Shown here: piece after piece, positions 7,555 through 20,100 of the stretch
Numbering within the stretch: position 1 is the first letter of the stretch
Layout: every line of letters starts with the position of its first letter
Source of the DNA: Aphanomyces cochlioides
Taxonomy: Eukaryota > Oomycota > Saprolegniomycetes > Saprolegniales > Verrucalvaceae
Assembly: GCA_019828595.1 (NCBI GenBank)
Contig: JAHQRK010000016.1
Span: 62,001-126,000, forward strand
Direction of reading: 5' to 3'
DNA length: 64,000 nt
Notes under the pieces: generated by a model
Told to the model about the DNA's origin: nothing
The model's database searches: none
What the model saw: only the letters and a program-made list of their open reading frames with translations
Position numbers and translations under genes: made by a program

Positions 7555-8901
7555 ATGGTCGACCGAACAACGTGGTCGAGATTGTCATCGGAAGTCATGA
7601 TGAAGCTATCGTTTTTCATTTCATGCTCGGTGGGTTTCTTTGCATTTCTCGAAGCTTTTAGTCCAACGAATCTCCCTGAACCACTGGAGCAGATCAGACA
7701 ACTTGGTTTGGTGAAAAAGCGTACCGATCTGTGGCCAACGATCATCTTGAACAGTGACGATGAGAAGCTGGATCCGGCATTCCAACAAGAGCTTGCATCT
7801 GTTATCAAGTATTACGACGTGGTGTATATCTTTGACATCCCTACTCTTCCTTGGTTGGCGTTAGCTGATTTTAAATCAAGTGTTGACTTGCATTGGTGGA
7901 AGGACGACATCGACACATCCATCGAGACGAGCTGGATGGCACAAGTAAGCCAAGGAGTGACGCGTATCATCAATTCCCGCTCCTCTTGGAATATACCAAA
8001 GTTATTGACCACCGATCTGGCTCATTTCAGTCGTTTGAAGGCATTAGACTTGTACGTTGACAACGATTCTCTCTTGGAATCAATTGTGTCAAGTGTGGTC
8101 AAAAGCTCACAAATCGTTGAATTGGGAATCGATTTCAATGGATATGACCCCTCACAGGATGATATTCTATTTACGACATCCATGGCAAACAGTGTAATTC
8201 GATGGTTCAAGAGTCAGCCTGTCCGAAAGTTTTCATTTTCAAGATGGGATATCCAAATCGACAATCCTGTTGTGACCAAGTCTTTCTATGAATCCATGTT
8301 CAATTGCCCAACTCTGGAAGAACTGGAGTGCAAATATTCGTATCTCAATGGAATTGAAGTGGCCTCGCTGACTTTTGCAATGGGCACGTTGATTTTTAAT
8401 GATTGTGGTTTCAATGCGATACAGCTCAATGCATTGGCAAATGGTTTGGTCAACTCGAAAGTTACCCGTTTCGATCTTTGGAGCATGCTCAGTGGATATG
8501 TTGACGCTTTGGCACCCCTGTTCCTTGCAACGATGAAATCTTCCATTGTTGCCATTGACATTTCGTATTGTTGCCTCAAAACACAAGAATGGGATGTGCT
8601 TGCCCCCATTCTGCAAGAGTGTACATTCAAGTCACTCAGTTTGTATGACGTTGGATTGAATGACGACGGCGCCAAGTCAATTGCCAAGGCACTTGAACAG
8701 AATCACTCAATCACGCATTTGTCCGTCAGTGACAACCCAATAGGCTTCGATGGGTTGAGGTCTTTGATCGAGTCTGGCGCGAGTGCAAATCGAGCTGGCA
8801 AGTTGAAGTCGCTTGGGCTTACGCGCAGCAAAATTACTTCAGATGAGGAACAAGCTCTTGAGAAGCTAGCGAGTCAACACGGTGTAGCAATCAATGCATA
8901 G
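7555..8901 (+). CDS. LRR-family protein, type A, intact (448 aa)
   Basis: A single open exon from ATG 7555 to TAG 8901. The N-terminus has the family pattern (LSSEVMMKLSFFISCSVGFF, FLEAFSPTNLPEPLEQIRQL, LVKKRTDLWPTIIL), which resembles an F-box-like helix bundle; this is inference. The body has degenerate ribonuclease-inhibitor-type leucine-rich repeats, clearest near the end (FKSLSLYDVGLNDDGAKSIA, HSITHLSVSDNPIGFDGLRS). There is no signal peptide or membrane helix, so it is probably an intracellular protein-binding or substrate-recognition protein. It is head-to-head with the gypsy-split paralogue. It is one of three type A copies with a long unbroken frame here. Confidence 0.85.
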   Translation: MVDRTTWSRLSSEVMMKLSFFISCSVGFFAFLEAFSPTNLPEPLEQIRQLGLVKKRTDLWPTIILNSDDEKLDPAFQQELASVIKYYDVVYIFDIPTLPWLALADFKSSVDLHWWKDDIDTSIETSWMAQVSQGVTRIINSRSSWNIPKLLTTDLAHFSRLKALDLYVDNDSLLESIVSSVVKSSQIVELGIDFNGYDPSQDDILFTTSMANSVIRWFKSQPVRKFSFSRWDIQIDNPVVTKSFYESMFNCPTLEELECKYSYLNGIEVASLTFAMGTLIFNDCGFNAIQLNALANGLVNSKVTRFDLWSMLSGYVDALAPLFLATMKSSIVAIDISYCCLKTQEWDVLAPILQECTFKSLSLYDVGLNDDGAKSIAKALEQNHSITHLSVSDNPIGFDGLRSLIESGASANRAGKLKSLGLTRSKITSDEEQALEKLASQHGVAINA

Positions 8902-9800
8902 TGTGATGTTTTGTTGTATTGTGCAACACTAAAAAAGTCAAGAAACCAAAGCCGGCGATCGATGCAAATTGCAAGTCGGCAATTGCTCCAACTGCCTTGT
9001 AAGCACTTTCTTTTGGTCTTCTTTGGGGACTAACTAAACGTGCATAAGTTCTAACTGAGTGGGTTCAGTCCTTCAATTTGGCCATTGGGGTTTCAAGCGT
9101 TAAGTCAGAGTGTGGTAGTCTTTACCCAAGCCAATCTTCGCAGCTATAAACAATACCGTGCGTTGGCGGGTGAGATTCGTTCAAACGAAGTTCCTTATGC
9201 CGCATGAGTTGTCGTATATAGACATAAAATGTAATTTTCACATTGTTTGCTGACTTCTGTTTGACAGCAATATGGCTCCTTGTTATTGAGGTGTTGTTAG
9301 CACCAACGCCGATGCTCTTTATTCCCTATCCCGCCTTTGCTCAGATTTAGAGATAGTACAGAGTATGAATTCCTAAATCAGCCCAAATGACCCACAAGTA
9401 TGTTTTGACTTTCCTTTTCTCTTGCGCAGTTCTACTTGTGCGAATACAGTCCGTTGGTCGCGAATATCATAACAGTCATCCCATTCAAGTACGAATAGTC
9501 AGTGTACTTTGGTAACTAGAGCGGAAGTCCTTGAAATGGTAAGAATGACTTCGATACTGAAGTCCATCTGGTAATCTTTATTGTTTACCATTGACAAATT
9601 TGATGTCCTGTTGGAATTTCTGGCTGTCTCAATGGAGGAAGTTGCTCTTTGTGACTTCTCATGAACATCGTACCTAAGTTGATCGAAATAATGCAGTTGC
9701 ACGATGGGCAATTCGATCATTTGGTAGTTTGAAGGCCAATTAGCACCGACTGACACTGACACCACGGCAAGGTCGTCAAAGTCCGTTGAATTACACATTA
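8902..9800. other. Intergenic, no gene seen
   Basis: About 900 bp with only short overlapping ORFs. The longest, on the minus strand at 9499-9798, has a low-complexity composition unlike any neighbour and no family similarity that I can see. Confidence 0.5.
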
Positions 9801-9810
9801 ATCATGAATT

Positions 9811-11246
9811 CCGACTTGATGGAGCACATTTATACTAGTATTTGGAAGCCTTTGAGAACAAAGAATACCTCGACGGCATGCAAGTATTCGCCATCTCCCT
9901 GATGATATTGACAAAGGAAACATATGGCCGGAGCTGCATATTCGTCAAGTGGAGTGGATTGACACATTCGCACCATTGACTGTCTATGTCAAGAGAGTTC
10001 ACACTCATTGTTTCGTCGATCCAGAAGCTCTCAGACAGATTTTATCGCCTCATAATGTGCTGATCATCGAATGCAGAGAAAAAGATGGCCGTGACAAGTT
10101 ATTGACTTCGTGGACCGATCAAATGGCCGCACAACCAGTTGCTGAAACCGTAATGTGGGGAATGAATATTGGACCTTTGGTTGAAGTGCTTCCAAGAATG
10201 CATCATTTGCAAAGACTCGTTGCGGAGTACTGCTTTGTTGGTTTCAGCGATCAATGTGATAAATTCTACGACTTTGTTGCACAGTCAAGATTAATTCGCT
10301 TATCAATCGTCGGCATGAGCGACCTAAACGTTGGTACAATCAGGCTTGACAACCACAAGCTGAATCAACTGACGCAATGGCTTTCGAATCAACCTGTGAT
10401 CGAATTTACGATTGCACAATGCAAGGTTAATGCCAACCGAGAAGTTGTCAACAAATTCTACAACGCCTTGTGGTTTTGCAAGACATTGGAAGAATTTTCC
10501 TGCTTCTCAACAAAGTTTCCCAGATTTGCTGTTGACCGCATCAGTCGACCCATTCAGTGGAGGAGCCTTAACATCGGCGAGTGCAAAATCAACGTCGAAA
10601 AGGCCCGAGGTTTGGCAAGTGGTTTGCGGAACTCCAATGTTGAGTCATTGAATCTGATGCGGAATTACTTTTTCAGCACTGAGTCCATGGAAGTGATCAT
10701 GTCAAGTTTAGCTCAATCGAAAGTTTCCTTCGCGTCGTTTGCATGGTGTAGACTTTCTTTACCTCATCTTAAAATACTTGCAAAGTACCTCAGCTCGACC
10801 AAGCTAAGAAAATTGGACATTTCCAACAACGACATTTGTGTGGCAGACATTAAAGTGCTCATGTCTGCTGTGCTCAATCTCAACTTGAAGAATTAAACAT
10901 GGCATACTGCTACATTGACCATGAAGCTGTGGCAATTGTTGCAGAAACTTTACCTTCCACAAAATTGACTAGTCTGAACTTGGATGGTAACAATATCAAC
11001 GATGAAATGGCCCAGTATCTCGCCGAGGCTATCGATAAATCGCCGCATCGTAGTGCATTCTCCCTAGCAGAAAATCATCTTACTTTACAAGGAATCGAGT
11101 ATCTTGTGAGCAAGTTGAATGGCCGTGCACCGACGACCCTAAGTTTTTCCTGCTACGATTTTAGGAAGGGCAAGGTCGAGAAGATTGAACTTGGAAACGC
11201 CATGGTTGAAGCGACTGCATCTCAAGGTCATAAAATTGAGCTGTAA
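9811..11246 (+). pseudogene. LRR-family protein, type B, frameshifted copy
   Basis: The type B N-terminus is visible from about 9811 (MNSDLMEHI, then YLEAFENKEYLDGMQVF in another frame). From about 9910 it is open: DDIDKGNIWPELHIRQVEWI, PLTVYVKRVHTHCFVDPEAL, LSPHNVLIIEC, followed by leucine-rich repeats. A one-base slip near 10885 moves the C-terminus (MAYCYIDHEAVAIVAETLPS ... SQGHKIEL) into another frame. The close paralogue at 26511-27839 reads through the same point without a break. No ATG opens the long frame, so this copy is probably non-functional. It forms one half of an inverted duplication with 25880-27969. Confidence 0.8.
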
Positions 11247-11382
11247 GAACTTAACGATATTTAGCTTTATTTCAAGCACTTTATTTCAAGCACTACATAT
11301 GCATTTACAGGCTGTTGTTTGCTGAAGGGATTTATCTTTTGTCGAAGTGAACACGTATAATTCAAGATGACCCATGTCTTAA

Positions 11383-11890
11383 CCATGATTACCGAATTGA
11401 TGGAGCGTATTGCACGATACATACCGATATTCGATGCTACGAATGCCTAATTTGAAGGTTTCGAATGCAATTTATGCCTTGCTAACATGCAAGCATTTCG
11501 CCGTCTTCTAGATAATATTGACAAGGCACAGAATGTTATATGAACAACGTGGTAGTCGAGTTGATCATGTCAGGTTTGGCTTGATCTAGTGTTTTCGCAT
11601 TGGAATTCGGGAACTGCGACTTTGCAATTTCCTTTTCGAGATTTGCATAAGGTATATCTCCTTGACAAATAACAGACTTGCGTCTGACCAGCAATGACAT
11701 TGAAGATAAAGGTATTGAAATACTCATGCTAGCTATGGCTCAATCAACAAGTGGAAGAATTGGCCGTGGATTCCAGATATGTTGATGATGAGGTCGATTT
11801 CGGCAGCAATGTTACCGTCACGAGTTTGAATGATATGAATTTGATATTAACACTTCAGAGATTTTGTGAGTTCGCTCCAGAGCAACAACA
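11383..11890 (+). pseudogene. LRR-family type B relic with internal deletion
   Basis: From ATG 11383 it reads MITELMERIARYIPIFDATN, a stop, then CLANMQAFRRLLDNIDKAQN. It then jumps straight to ELIMSGLA (about 230 residues of LRR are missing) and later LRLTSNDIEDKGIEILMLAM and, after a slip, QVEELAVDSRYVDDEVDFGS. Several stops and slips show long decay. A second copy with the same deletion lies inverted at about 25880-26400, so the deletion came before the duplication. Confidence 0.75.
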
Positions 11891-11896
11891 AAAGGC

Positions 11897-13210
11897 TTAT
11901 TCAGAGTCTAACTCCAGGGTATGGCCTTGTGACACAGCAGATTCAATCATTATTTGTCGAAGTTCATTCATCTTTGGGTCATCCAATGCAAACTTGTTAC
12001 ATTCAAAACTCAGTGTCGTTGGCGCTCGGCCGCTCAACTGGTTAACGAAAAGACTGACGCCATGTTCAGTAATTTGATTGTGCGTGAGAGAGATATGGCG
12101 CAGGTGAGGAGACTGGGTCATGGCTTCAGCAAGAAGCGAGGCACCGACATCTGAAATAATGTTGCTCTCCAAAATCACAGTCGTTAGTTTGGTCAATGGT
12201 AAACCGGCGGCCATTGCTGGAATTTCTTGATCGGAAACGAAGCTGTATGCCATGTCTAATACTTCCAGCTGAGATCGGCCAATTCCTGGCAGGAGTACTT
12301 TGTATCCCTCTTCTTCAATGTAGTTGTCACACAGTCTCAATATCTTGAGGTTTGTCTCGCTGATGGAATGCCCAATAATTTCAAATACTGGCGTGGTAAT
12401 ATCGCAACAGATAAAAGACACTTCGGTGACATTGGACTCGGCCAAGCCTTGCATAATCGCTTGGTAACCCTCGGGGCCGAAATAATTTAGCTCCCGGTTC
12501 AACGTCTTCAGATTCGAGTTGGGCAAACCTTTCGCTAACCCAATGACGTTCTCATCGCTTAGCTCGGCATTACTGATCGTCAAGTCCGTCATCTGAATTG
12601 GCGTAGCAATCCGGTCGATGCCAAAGCGCGGAAAGCTGATTGAGTTGCTAGAGAACTCTCGCAGTGTTGTGCATGACCATAATGCATCATAAAACTTATC
12701 CACAGTTACTTGGTCGGCACTGATATTGCAATGACTTAGGGCCAATTTCACAACAGATTGACGAGTTAGCCATTTACTCAGGTGGTCCAAGTGTTGGTTG
12801 GTAAGACTGACTTTGCCAATACTTTGGATGTCTCTCCCGACAAAATGAGTCAACTTCGACTGGGAAACGTATTCAAACAACTCGTCGACTGATTGAATAT
12901 CTCCATACTCCAAATCAAGAGTTTGCAAATGTGGCATCCGAGAAAGCACTTTGACCAGTGCATCATCGTCCACATCACTCGTCCAAATTTCAACAACAGG
13001 TAACTGAGCCAATTTATCGACCCATGCTGGCGACAAACCGCCAAATCCATCACGTGCAAAACATTCGACAATCACAACATTGTGAGGGGACAATATCCGT
13101 CGGAGAGCATCAGGATCGAAGAAGCAATGAGTATGAATTCGTTTCACATAGGCAGTCAGAGGTGCGATATCATGAATCCAATCTGCTTGGTGAATATGCA
13201 ACTCTGGCCA
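11897..13210 (-). CDS. LRR-family protein, type B, long open frame (about 434 aa, start unclear)
   Basis: The open frame on the minus strand contains WPELHIHQADWIHDIAPLTA, YVKRIHTHCFFDPDALRRIL, SPHNVVIVEC and about ten leucine-rich repeats (for example PHLQTLDLEYGDIQSVDELF, LKILRLCDNYIEEEGYKVLL, HISLTHNQITEHGVSLFVN). It stops near 11897 after QGHTLELDSE. No ATG precedes the conserved WPELH block; the frame opens only after a TAA near 13252. The true start is therefore either on a short upstream exon or lost. The body is undamaged. Its 5' end is about 100 bp from the start of the giant plus-strand gene, so the two are divergent. Confidence 0.75.
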   Translation of the reverse strand, partial: WPELHIHQADWIHDIAPLTAYVKRIHTHCFFDPDALRRILSPHNVVIVECFARDGFGGLSPAWVDKLAQLPVVEIWTSDVDDDALVKVLSRMPHLQTLDLEYGDIQSVDELFEYVSQSKLTHFVGRDIQSIGKVSLTNQHLDHLSKWLTRQSVVKLALSHCNISADQVTVDKFYDALWSCTTLREFSSNSISFPRFGIDRIATPIQMTDLTISNAELSDENVIGLAKGLPNSNLKTLNRELNYFGPEGYQAIMQGLAESNVTEVSFICCDITTPVFEIIGHSISETNLKILRLCDNYIEEEGYKVLLPGIGRSQLEVLDMAYSFVSDQEIPAMAAGLPLTKLTTVILESNIISDVGASLLAEAMTQSPHLRHISLTHNQITEHGVSLFVNQLSGRAPTTLSFECNKFALDDPKMNELRQIMIESAVSQGHTLELDSE

Positions 13211-13310
13211 TAGATCTGCCTTGTCGTTCTCCTCATTATGTATTACTTTCAGTTACAGAATTCAGCTACAGAACTTGAGCGACGCGTCAGTGAAAGTAAA
13301 GAAGTCAACC

Positions 13311-14470
13311 ATGCGTCGCACCTTCGTGTGGCTTAGTATCTTTGCCTGCCGAGCACAAAGTCAGGTGTGCAGCCCCCAGTCAACAATCACTTCATCTCCT
13401 GGCTATCTTCGAGACCGATATCCCCAAACTGGTAACTATGAAGCCCCCGTAGAATGCCACTGGCAAATCATAGCACCAGACACCACGACAGTAATCAAGC
13501 TAACATTTGACTTTGTCAACCTTAACCAATATCGAGGCAGCTCAAATGACGTGCTTTTGATCAACTTGGGAAGCTCAGCCTCTGTCCCGTCTGGCTGATT
13601 TATATGGACGTCAACAGAATACAAGTGGCACCGATGCTGTCGGATATTGGGACCATAGAACAACATCATCTGTGACCAACGTCTGCTCCGCCATCCCCTT
13701 TGATCCAACCTCCATGCAATTAACACAAGATTCAACCTTGAACAACACTAACCGGCAGAAAACTTGGATATACTATACCGGCCAGTACTCTGACAAAAAA
13801 CACCTACAAACTCAAATTGCACATGGCTACTGGCGCCGCTTCGAGCAAATAAACTTTCTTTCGATTCCATATGGATCACGTTTACTACCTTTGATATTTT
13901 TGGCAAACTGACGATGTAAGGAGAGCTGGCCTTACTGAAAAAAATTAAGTTTAAACTAGATATGATGGGTCGTCGAACAAAGCACCCCTGTTAGCCTCAT
14001 ATGACCAATTGAGCTCACCTACTATAGAGTTGAAGTCTTCTACGGGATATGTTTTCATCTCTTACGTTACCGCAGCCCGTTACCCTCCGGGCCGTCTCCC
14101 AAAGGGCTTCAATTTCACATGGCAAGCATCATATTGTCCGAATGGTTGCTCAAGTCCCCATGGATCGTGTCAGTATGGAAAGTGTGCTTGTGCTAAAGGG
14201 TGGAGTGGAAATGGCTGCACAGTTCCTGAAGGTTGGCTGTGTTCAGCATCTCACTATAACACGAGCGATGGATGTGATTGTGGATGCGGACTATATGGTA
14301 ATTAGACAATTTTCCATAGTATTGCCTTCATCGTTTATTAGACCCGGATTGTGGCTCATTAGATGCGGCTGTTCTAAGATGCAAGCGAAGCACAACAACT
14401 TACAACAGTAGTATGAGACAGCTTGCATCTGGCGATTGCATCTACTGCCCTCTGCCTATTATTCAACCAG
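13311..14470 (+). other. N-terminal module of the giant gene: signal peptide, two CUB domains, Cys-rich EGF-like region
   Basis: The first CUB runs from CSPQSTITSSPGYLRDRYPQ through ECHWQIIAPDTTTVIKLTFD. The second has CTWLLAPLRANKLSFDSIWI and, across the intron 13916-13959, LTIYDGSSNKAPLLASYDQL and SSTGYVFISYVTA. The EGF-like part is CPNGCSSPHGSCQYGKCACA followed by GWSGNGC. Two frame slips fall here; the one at 13795 is in a run of six A. Confidence 0.65.
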
Positions 14471-14507
14471 GTCAGTAATCCCTGTTATATGACTGATGAA
14501 TTTTTAG

Positions 14508-17130
14508 AGATTCAAACGTTACCAATCTCAGTGTGGAGTGGAGATTCTATTGAACAATCATGTCCGGAAAACTTTCAATGTCCTCCCGGGACTCAATGTA
14601 GTCCTACTGGTAAATGTGTACAAGTCGCATCCTCGGCAAGCCTTATACTACCCTTAAGACAAATGTGTGAAACAAATATGGATTGCCCCGAAGCCACACA
14701 ATGCTTTGCTAATCGCCAATGTGAATCCCCAAATAATTTCGGCATTTTGTTGAATGAAACTATAACTGTTTGCTCTTTCTTTGGATTTCCAGACCCGGTT
14801 GTCGGCATGACGATTGAATTCCGAGTGATAATCACAGCACCTAATTTGGAGACACTCAGGTGTCATATCCTGGGCTCAATATTGGTCGAACCTCTGGCCT
14901 TACGTTTGCAGTATCAAACATTGCCCCTTGGACTACTAATGTGAATATTGCAGATGGTCTATGGCATTCCATGGCATGGGTTTGGGACAATATCAATGGT
15001 ACCATGAGCTTGTATGAAAATGCAACGAAATTGACATCGATATCTGTGCCCCTTGTGGCCCCAGCTTTGGTCACTTACCAAAATTTAACACTGGGGCCCA
15101 CGACAGGTACAATGGGCTTTCTTCGAATCTGGAATATTCCTCGATCGAATACTTCATTCTTTCAAGATACAATGCCAATCGTTCGACCAAATGTTGTTGC
15201 TGAATATCGCTTCTTGGACGTTTCATTGCGTGATTTGTCACTTCATGGAAATCATATTAAACAAAACGTGGCGTTTACCACAACTTCAGCCAGTAACATT
15301 AGTTTGTCAAGTGTCTTTTAACAATCGAGTAGGCTTGTACAACTGCTTAGCAGCACCGCTGAATATTTCAAACGGCTTGTCAAGTGGAGCAATCCTCTCA
15401 GTGACAGCTACAGCAGTCTCAACATGGTCAATGAATATGACTAGTACCAATTTCGTGAAAATATTTGAAATCTCGGCTACACAAACGTTGATCCGAATAT
15501 TTGTCGACTCTGTGCTTGTGAATTCAATTACTCTATCTACTACCAACAATCATTCATTGTCGTTTAGGCTTCAAATGGTTAATTCCTCTATGGCCCAAGT
15601 TTGCATTGATGACGTGAATTGCGTGAATGTAACGATTTCCAGTATTCCCGCAGCCACATTTCAAGTTGACTCGTCAGGTCTTCAGAATGTGTGTCTTCTC
15701 GAGCAGGTAATGTGATAGTTTGGCAATGATTGAATTTTGGTAGATGATTTGACAACGGTGGAAATCCCGGAGCTGGCATTTCTGGGCAAGGTGGTTCTCA
15801 GGGAAATTCGTCGAATGCTACCTACGTTTCTGGTGCCAATGCTTCAACTAGTACAATCACTCGTGAATTTACATTTTCCATCATCGGTGGTAACTGGCAA
15901 GTGCAAAACGTATCTGCAGCAAATTCTGTCCAAAGAACGCGATGCTTGAAATCTGGTCCCGATGCAACGGCAGTTCAGAAGAATCTTCAGAGTATGACTT
16001 GTCAAACAATTGGAGATTCAGTCTTAGATCCACCGGTCGCTCAACCCTATTGCATTTTGAACAGCACAAAGAAGACATGTCTGAGCGACGTAAACTCTTG
16101 TGGATTACCATATGGCAAAGCGACGTACAATAATTTGTCGGGGTCATTTGATGACAACTACAATACAAGTATCACCAATGGAGTATTTAATTGCAAATTC
16201 ACAATCAAGCCTAAACTTCCCAATGCCCTTGCATCCTATGCAACCTTAATGTATACGATTGAGAAGGCACAATTAGGTCCATCGGACCAGATTTCAGTTG
16301 TTGCACAAGGGGCGACGATCGTGTCTTTGCCTGATGCAACTAGGTAAGACATACAGGTGTATAGGACTTCCTTTTAAAGTGTCTTAGAACGCTACCTTCA
16401 AAATACTTCCTTTTAAAGTGTCTTAGAACGCTACCTTCAAAATACAACTTTTCTAACCCATCATTATTTCCCTTTCAACGAAATTGCAGTTACCTAATTT
16501 TAACCAATTCGACACAAGGCTATATTTGGTTGAATTTCTTAACCATGAATCTGACTGGCGATCGAATTGAGCTGTATGACACGGGCTCGCCGAACATACT
16601 TTTAGCAAATTTGACTAATTCCAGTTATTCCACTGATCATTATTCCGCATCTTTTAATGGTGTGTCTGACTACATTCTTTCTGATGACGATGTGATTACA
16701 CCATCCACGGTCATGTTTTGGATTCAAGTTCCAAGCAGTGTCAGTCCTGATTGCTCAGTTTCGAATTACTGTATCAATGGTCTGCCAAAGACGATGAATG
16801 TACTAGGCTCCGACAATTCCCAAGGGATCTTCAACGTGGATCTTGCCGTTGATACAGGATTTCTTTCGATAAATTTTAATACTGGCAGTAAGTATACGAT
16901 GCAACTGGATATGAGGCAGTCTACGTTTTATCATGTATCCTTTGTGCGAAGAATATCTGATGTGTTTGGATGCGTCAATGGAAAACGAGTGTCCACGCTT
17001 TTAACAGCAAATATCACGAAGTCGACAACTTCATCATCGATTGTCTACGTCGGTGGACAACCCGATCTACCAGACTCGGACAACATCTTTTTAACGGGCT
17101 TTTACGTCAAGTCCTCCTTTTTGATACTTC
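14508..17130 (+). other. Laminin-G/pentraxin-like modules of the giant gene
   Basis: After two short Cys pairs (CPENFQCPPGTQC, CETNMDCPEATQCFANRQC) come concanavalin-like modules with the WHSMAWVWDNINGTMSLYEN and FLRIWNIPRSN patterns typical of LamG/pentraxin folds. A later copy has NGVSDYILSDDDVITPSTVM and STFYHVSFVRRIS. Several N-glycosylation sequons suit an extracellular position. The 146-nt intron at 16344-16489 is unusually long because of a 39-bp tandem duplication. Confidence 0.55.
16366..16443. repeat. 39-bp tandem duplication inside an intron of the giant gene
   Basis: 16366-16404 and 16405-16443 are the same 39-bp unit, starting ACTTCCTTTTAAAGTG. It sits within the intron 16344-16489 and accounts for most of its extra length over the usual about 42 nt. 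Confidence 0.95.
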
Positions 17131-20100
17131 CAAAACCGTTTACGAAATAGCTCGACAAATACAACAACCACGTGATACTTCAGATGCATCGCTTCTTCTG
17201 TGCTACTCATTCAATTCTTTGAACTCGACATTTGTTTTTGATTCAAGCAGATATTCGAATCATGGCCGCCTGCATGGTACATCATTTGGTGGTCCTCCTT
17301 TACAGCTTTCCTCCGTTCTACTAAAGACATTTATCTCATCATCATCGAAGATGCTCATTTCGTACATTCCATCTTCAAGCCAAAGTACTGGCAATTTTCG
17401 TTTCGTGGCTAGTACAAAGATTTGTCCTGATCCTTGCTTCGGCCAATGTCAGTGGGGTATCTGTCTATGTAATCCAGGATTTAGTGGTTCGTTTTGCAAT
17501 ATTACTAAGGAAATATACACTCGTCGTGCTATACTCCCTGGTAATTCTGGCACTCTTGACTTCCCCTCCATTTTGCCTCCGTCACATCAATTTGTTCCTG
17601 ATATTTCTGACATTCTTCGACCAGGATATCCCCCTTTAAATTGCTCATGGCATCTTCGCAAAACAAAGTCTCTTGTGATACTGGATTTTAAATTTCTCGA
17701 CTTGGACTCCACAGACATCGTAAGCATATTTAACGGTGATCAGATTGTACCGACATATATTGCTGCTTATAATTTATCAGCCCAACTGGCAATGGATAGA
17801 GCCACATATTTTATTCGAGGAAAGGCATCCTACAACAGAGTAGTTTTCGAGAATGTTACAAACTACTTTGCTACTGCCACGCTGTGGTATTCTGCTACTA
17901 AAAATACGTCGACATGTTCGAACGACACATATGCGATAGTCAAGTACCAAAGAGGCCAAGCCTGTGTGGATGCTGCATCTGTAGGTCTCAATAGAAGTTG
18001 CGCCAGTACGCTCATTACTAACTTTTGGTGGACTCCATCACCTCAAGCATATTCATCCTCAATCATCCCCATTCAGCTCTATTTCAACGAGTTCAGTGCA
18101 AACTCAGCGAACATAACAGTCGAATACCAGCAAAATTTTCTGAGTGGGTTACAGAAATCACCCTACCCAACCATCTTTCGCTTGCAAAAAAGGACCCAAG
18201 CTTTTTCGATCTGTAAAAATGGTAGTGATGTTGGATTAGATAATATTCAGTCCAAGCTGAATGATCTACTTCTCCTAACACGTCCTGATTTGACTTCAAA
18301 AACTTTCATCGCTCAACCTTTGGCAACTCCACTCTTCAATTACACTGGAAATTGGACCATTGATACATCTAAAGTCTTGTATGGTGTATTTCGTACTACG
18401 TTTGTCCTCGATCGTTTACTGACCCAATCGTTTACGATCGCTGTTGAGGCAACAGTGGTGATGACCGATTCTGTGCAATATGTCCTCTCCCAAGAAAATA
18501 GTGCCGTGGGGGCTATCATCCTGAAATTCGAGCCGACTTCTAGAGGATTCGGCGTATGGACCTTTGGGTTGTATGGACAAAACGATCGTGCAGTAACAAC
18601 TAATCCAACTTCCCAGTCGGGAGATATTGTGACTTTGGTTGTGACGTTCGAATCGGATGTTATCACATATTTTCTCAATGGCGTTCGATCTTCCTCCTAC
18701 AACACAATTCAAGCATATGCGGATTGCCAAAAGAGCAATTCTGTTTGCTCATCTCCAATCACTGGATTCCTTGACACCTCAAATCGGTTTCTTATTGGTG
18801 GGCAAGTTGCGAACGATGTTGCCACGAACTTATGGGTGGGTGAAATTCGTAACGTACAAATGTTTCAAGACGTATTACCAGACACTGTAATTGCAACCTT
18901 CACCTCAGGAACATCTGCTTATTCAACGACAGTTAAGAAAGTCGTGGTAAATAGTGTTTTCAGCCCCACTCAGGCCGTGGTCAGCACAATTGAGATCGCT
19001 TCTTCTGTGGTAGATGGTACGTCAGTATATGCAAGACTGACCCGGGTCTGGTCTCTTGGAAAACATGGCTGCCAAGTTCCACAGCCGCAATACCAACTGG
19101 ATGCATTAAGTTTGGCCTCGACGCTCAATAGTACAGTTCAAAGCATTATCTGGACCAGATTTGACGACACATCAGCTTTGATTTCATGGCAAAATTCGTC
19201 TTTTAGACCCTTTCAATCTTCATTGTATCGTAACAAAAGTTATGGCTTTGGACTCACAAACGATATAATAATTGCCTTACTGTACAAATATGGTGATAAT
19301 AGTGCCAACATGCCATTTCACATCACGCAGTTATTTGTTAATGATATTAATGCGACGCAAGCTTCTGTGAGCTTCACATTTTTGGGCGTTCTTCAGAGGG
19401 AAATAAAGGCTTCAGCCGTCTTAAACTACTTAAATAACACCTGGTCTGGTCCTTCAACAGTGCTGCATTTGGATCCCCCGAATTTTGGTGTATTACCCCC
19501 AGTCAAATGCTCAAATGGAATCACGACCCTGATCACAGCCACAGCAGGAACTGTCTCAAATGGTTTCTTGTCTGAGACCTCGGTTTTGACTCCTGCGCAG
19601 TGTAATTGGGAATTTCATGCTCCTGCCAATCAAACAATACTTTTTCATTTTGACCTTTTCAACGTTGTCTGCTCTGAAGGTTCGCTAACAATAACCGATA
19701 TGGATAATTCCACCAATAAAATGCTCTGTGGCAGCTCTTTATTGAATTCATCCCTCATATTTGGATCCCATGTGCTGCTAAGCTTTAACATACCTCCGCC
19801 CCGGGGACAGTCCTCGACATTGCAGAGTACAGGTTTTTATGCCAAATACTGGTTTTCTAGCCATAATTCAACATTAAATCAAGCATCGGTGCCAGCAACA
19901 TATTCATCTTGGCAAGTGATTGACTCTGTACAATCAAACATATCTATGCAATGTCAATTGGACCTCGGAAACGAGTCAACTAGCAACCCTTGGCAAGTTA
20001 TAAATGTTTCATTTCTCTTCCATTAACTCTACTTGTTACGACTCAAAACTCCAGCCTGCCGATTCATTGTGGCAAGTCGCAACATTTGGTGATTCAGAAG

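Noticed and set aside
9499..9798. Minus-strand 99-codon ORF between LRR loci
   Set aside because: No similarity to the surrounding families and unremarkable composition; probably chance.
17104..17150. Possible intron GTCAAG...AAATAG in the giant gene
   Set aside because: Removing it does not join the two frames; a slip in the T5 run explains the break.
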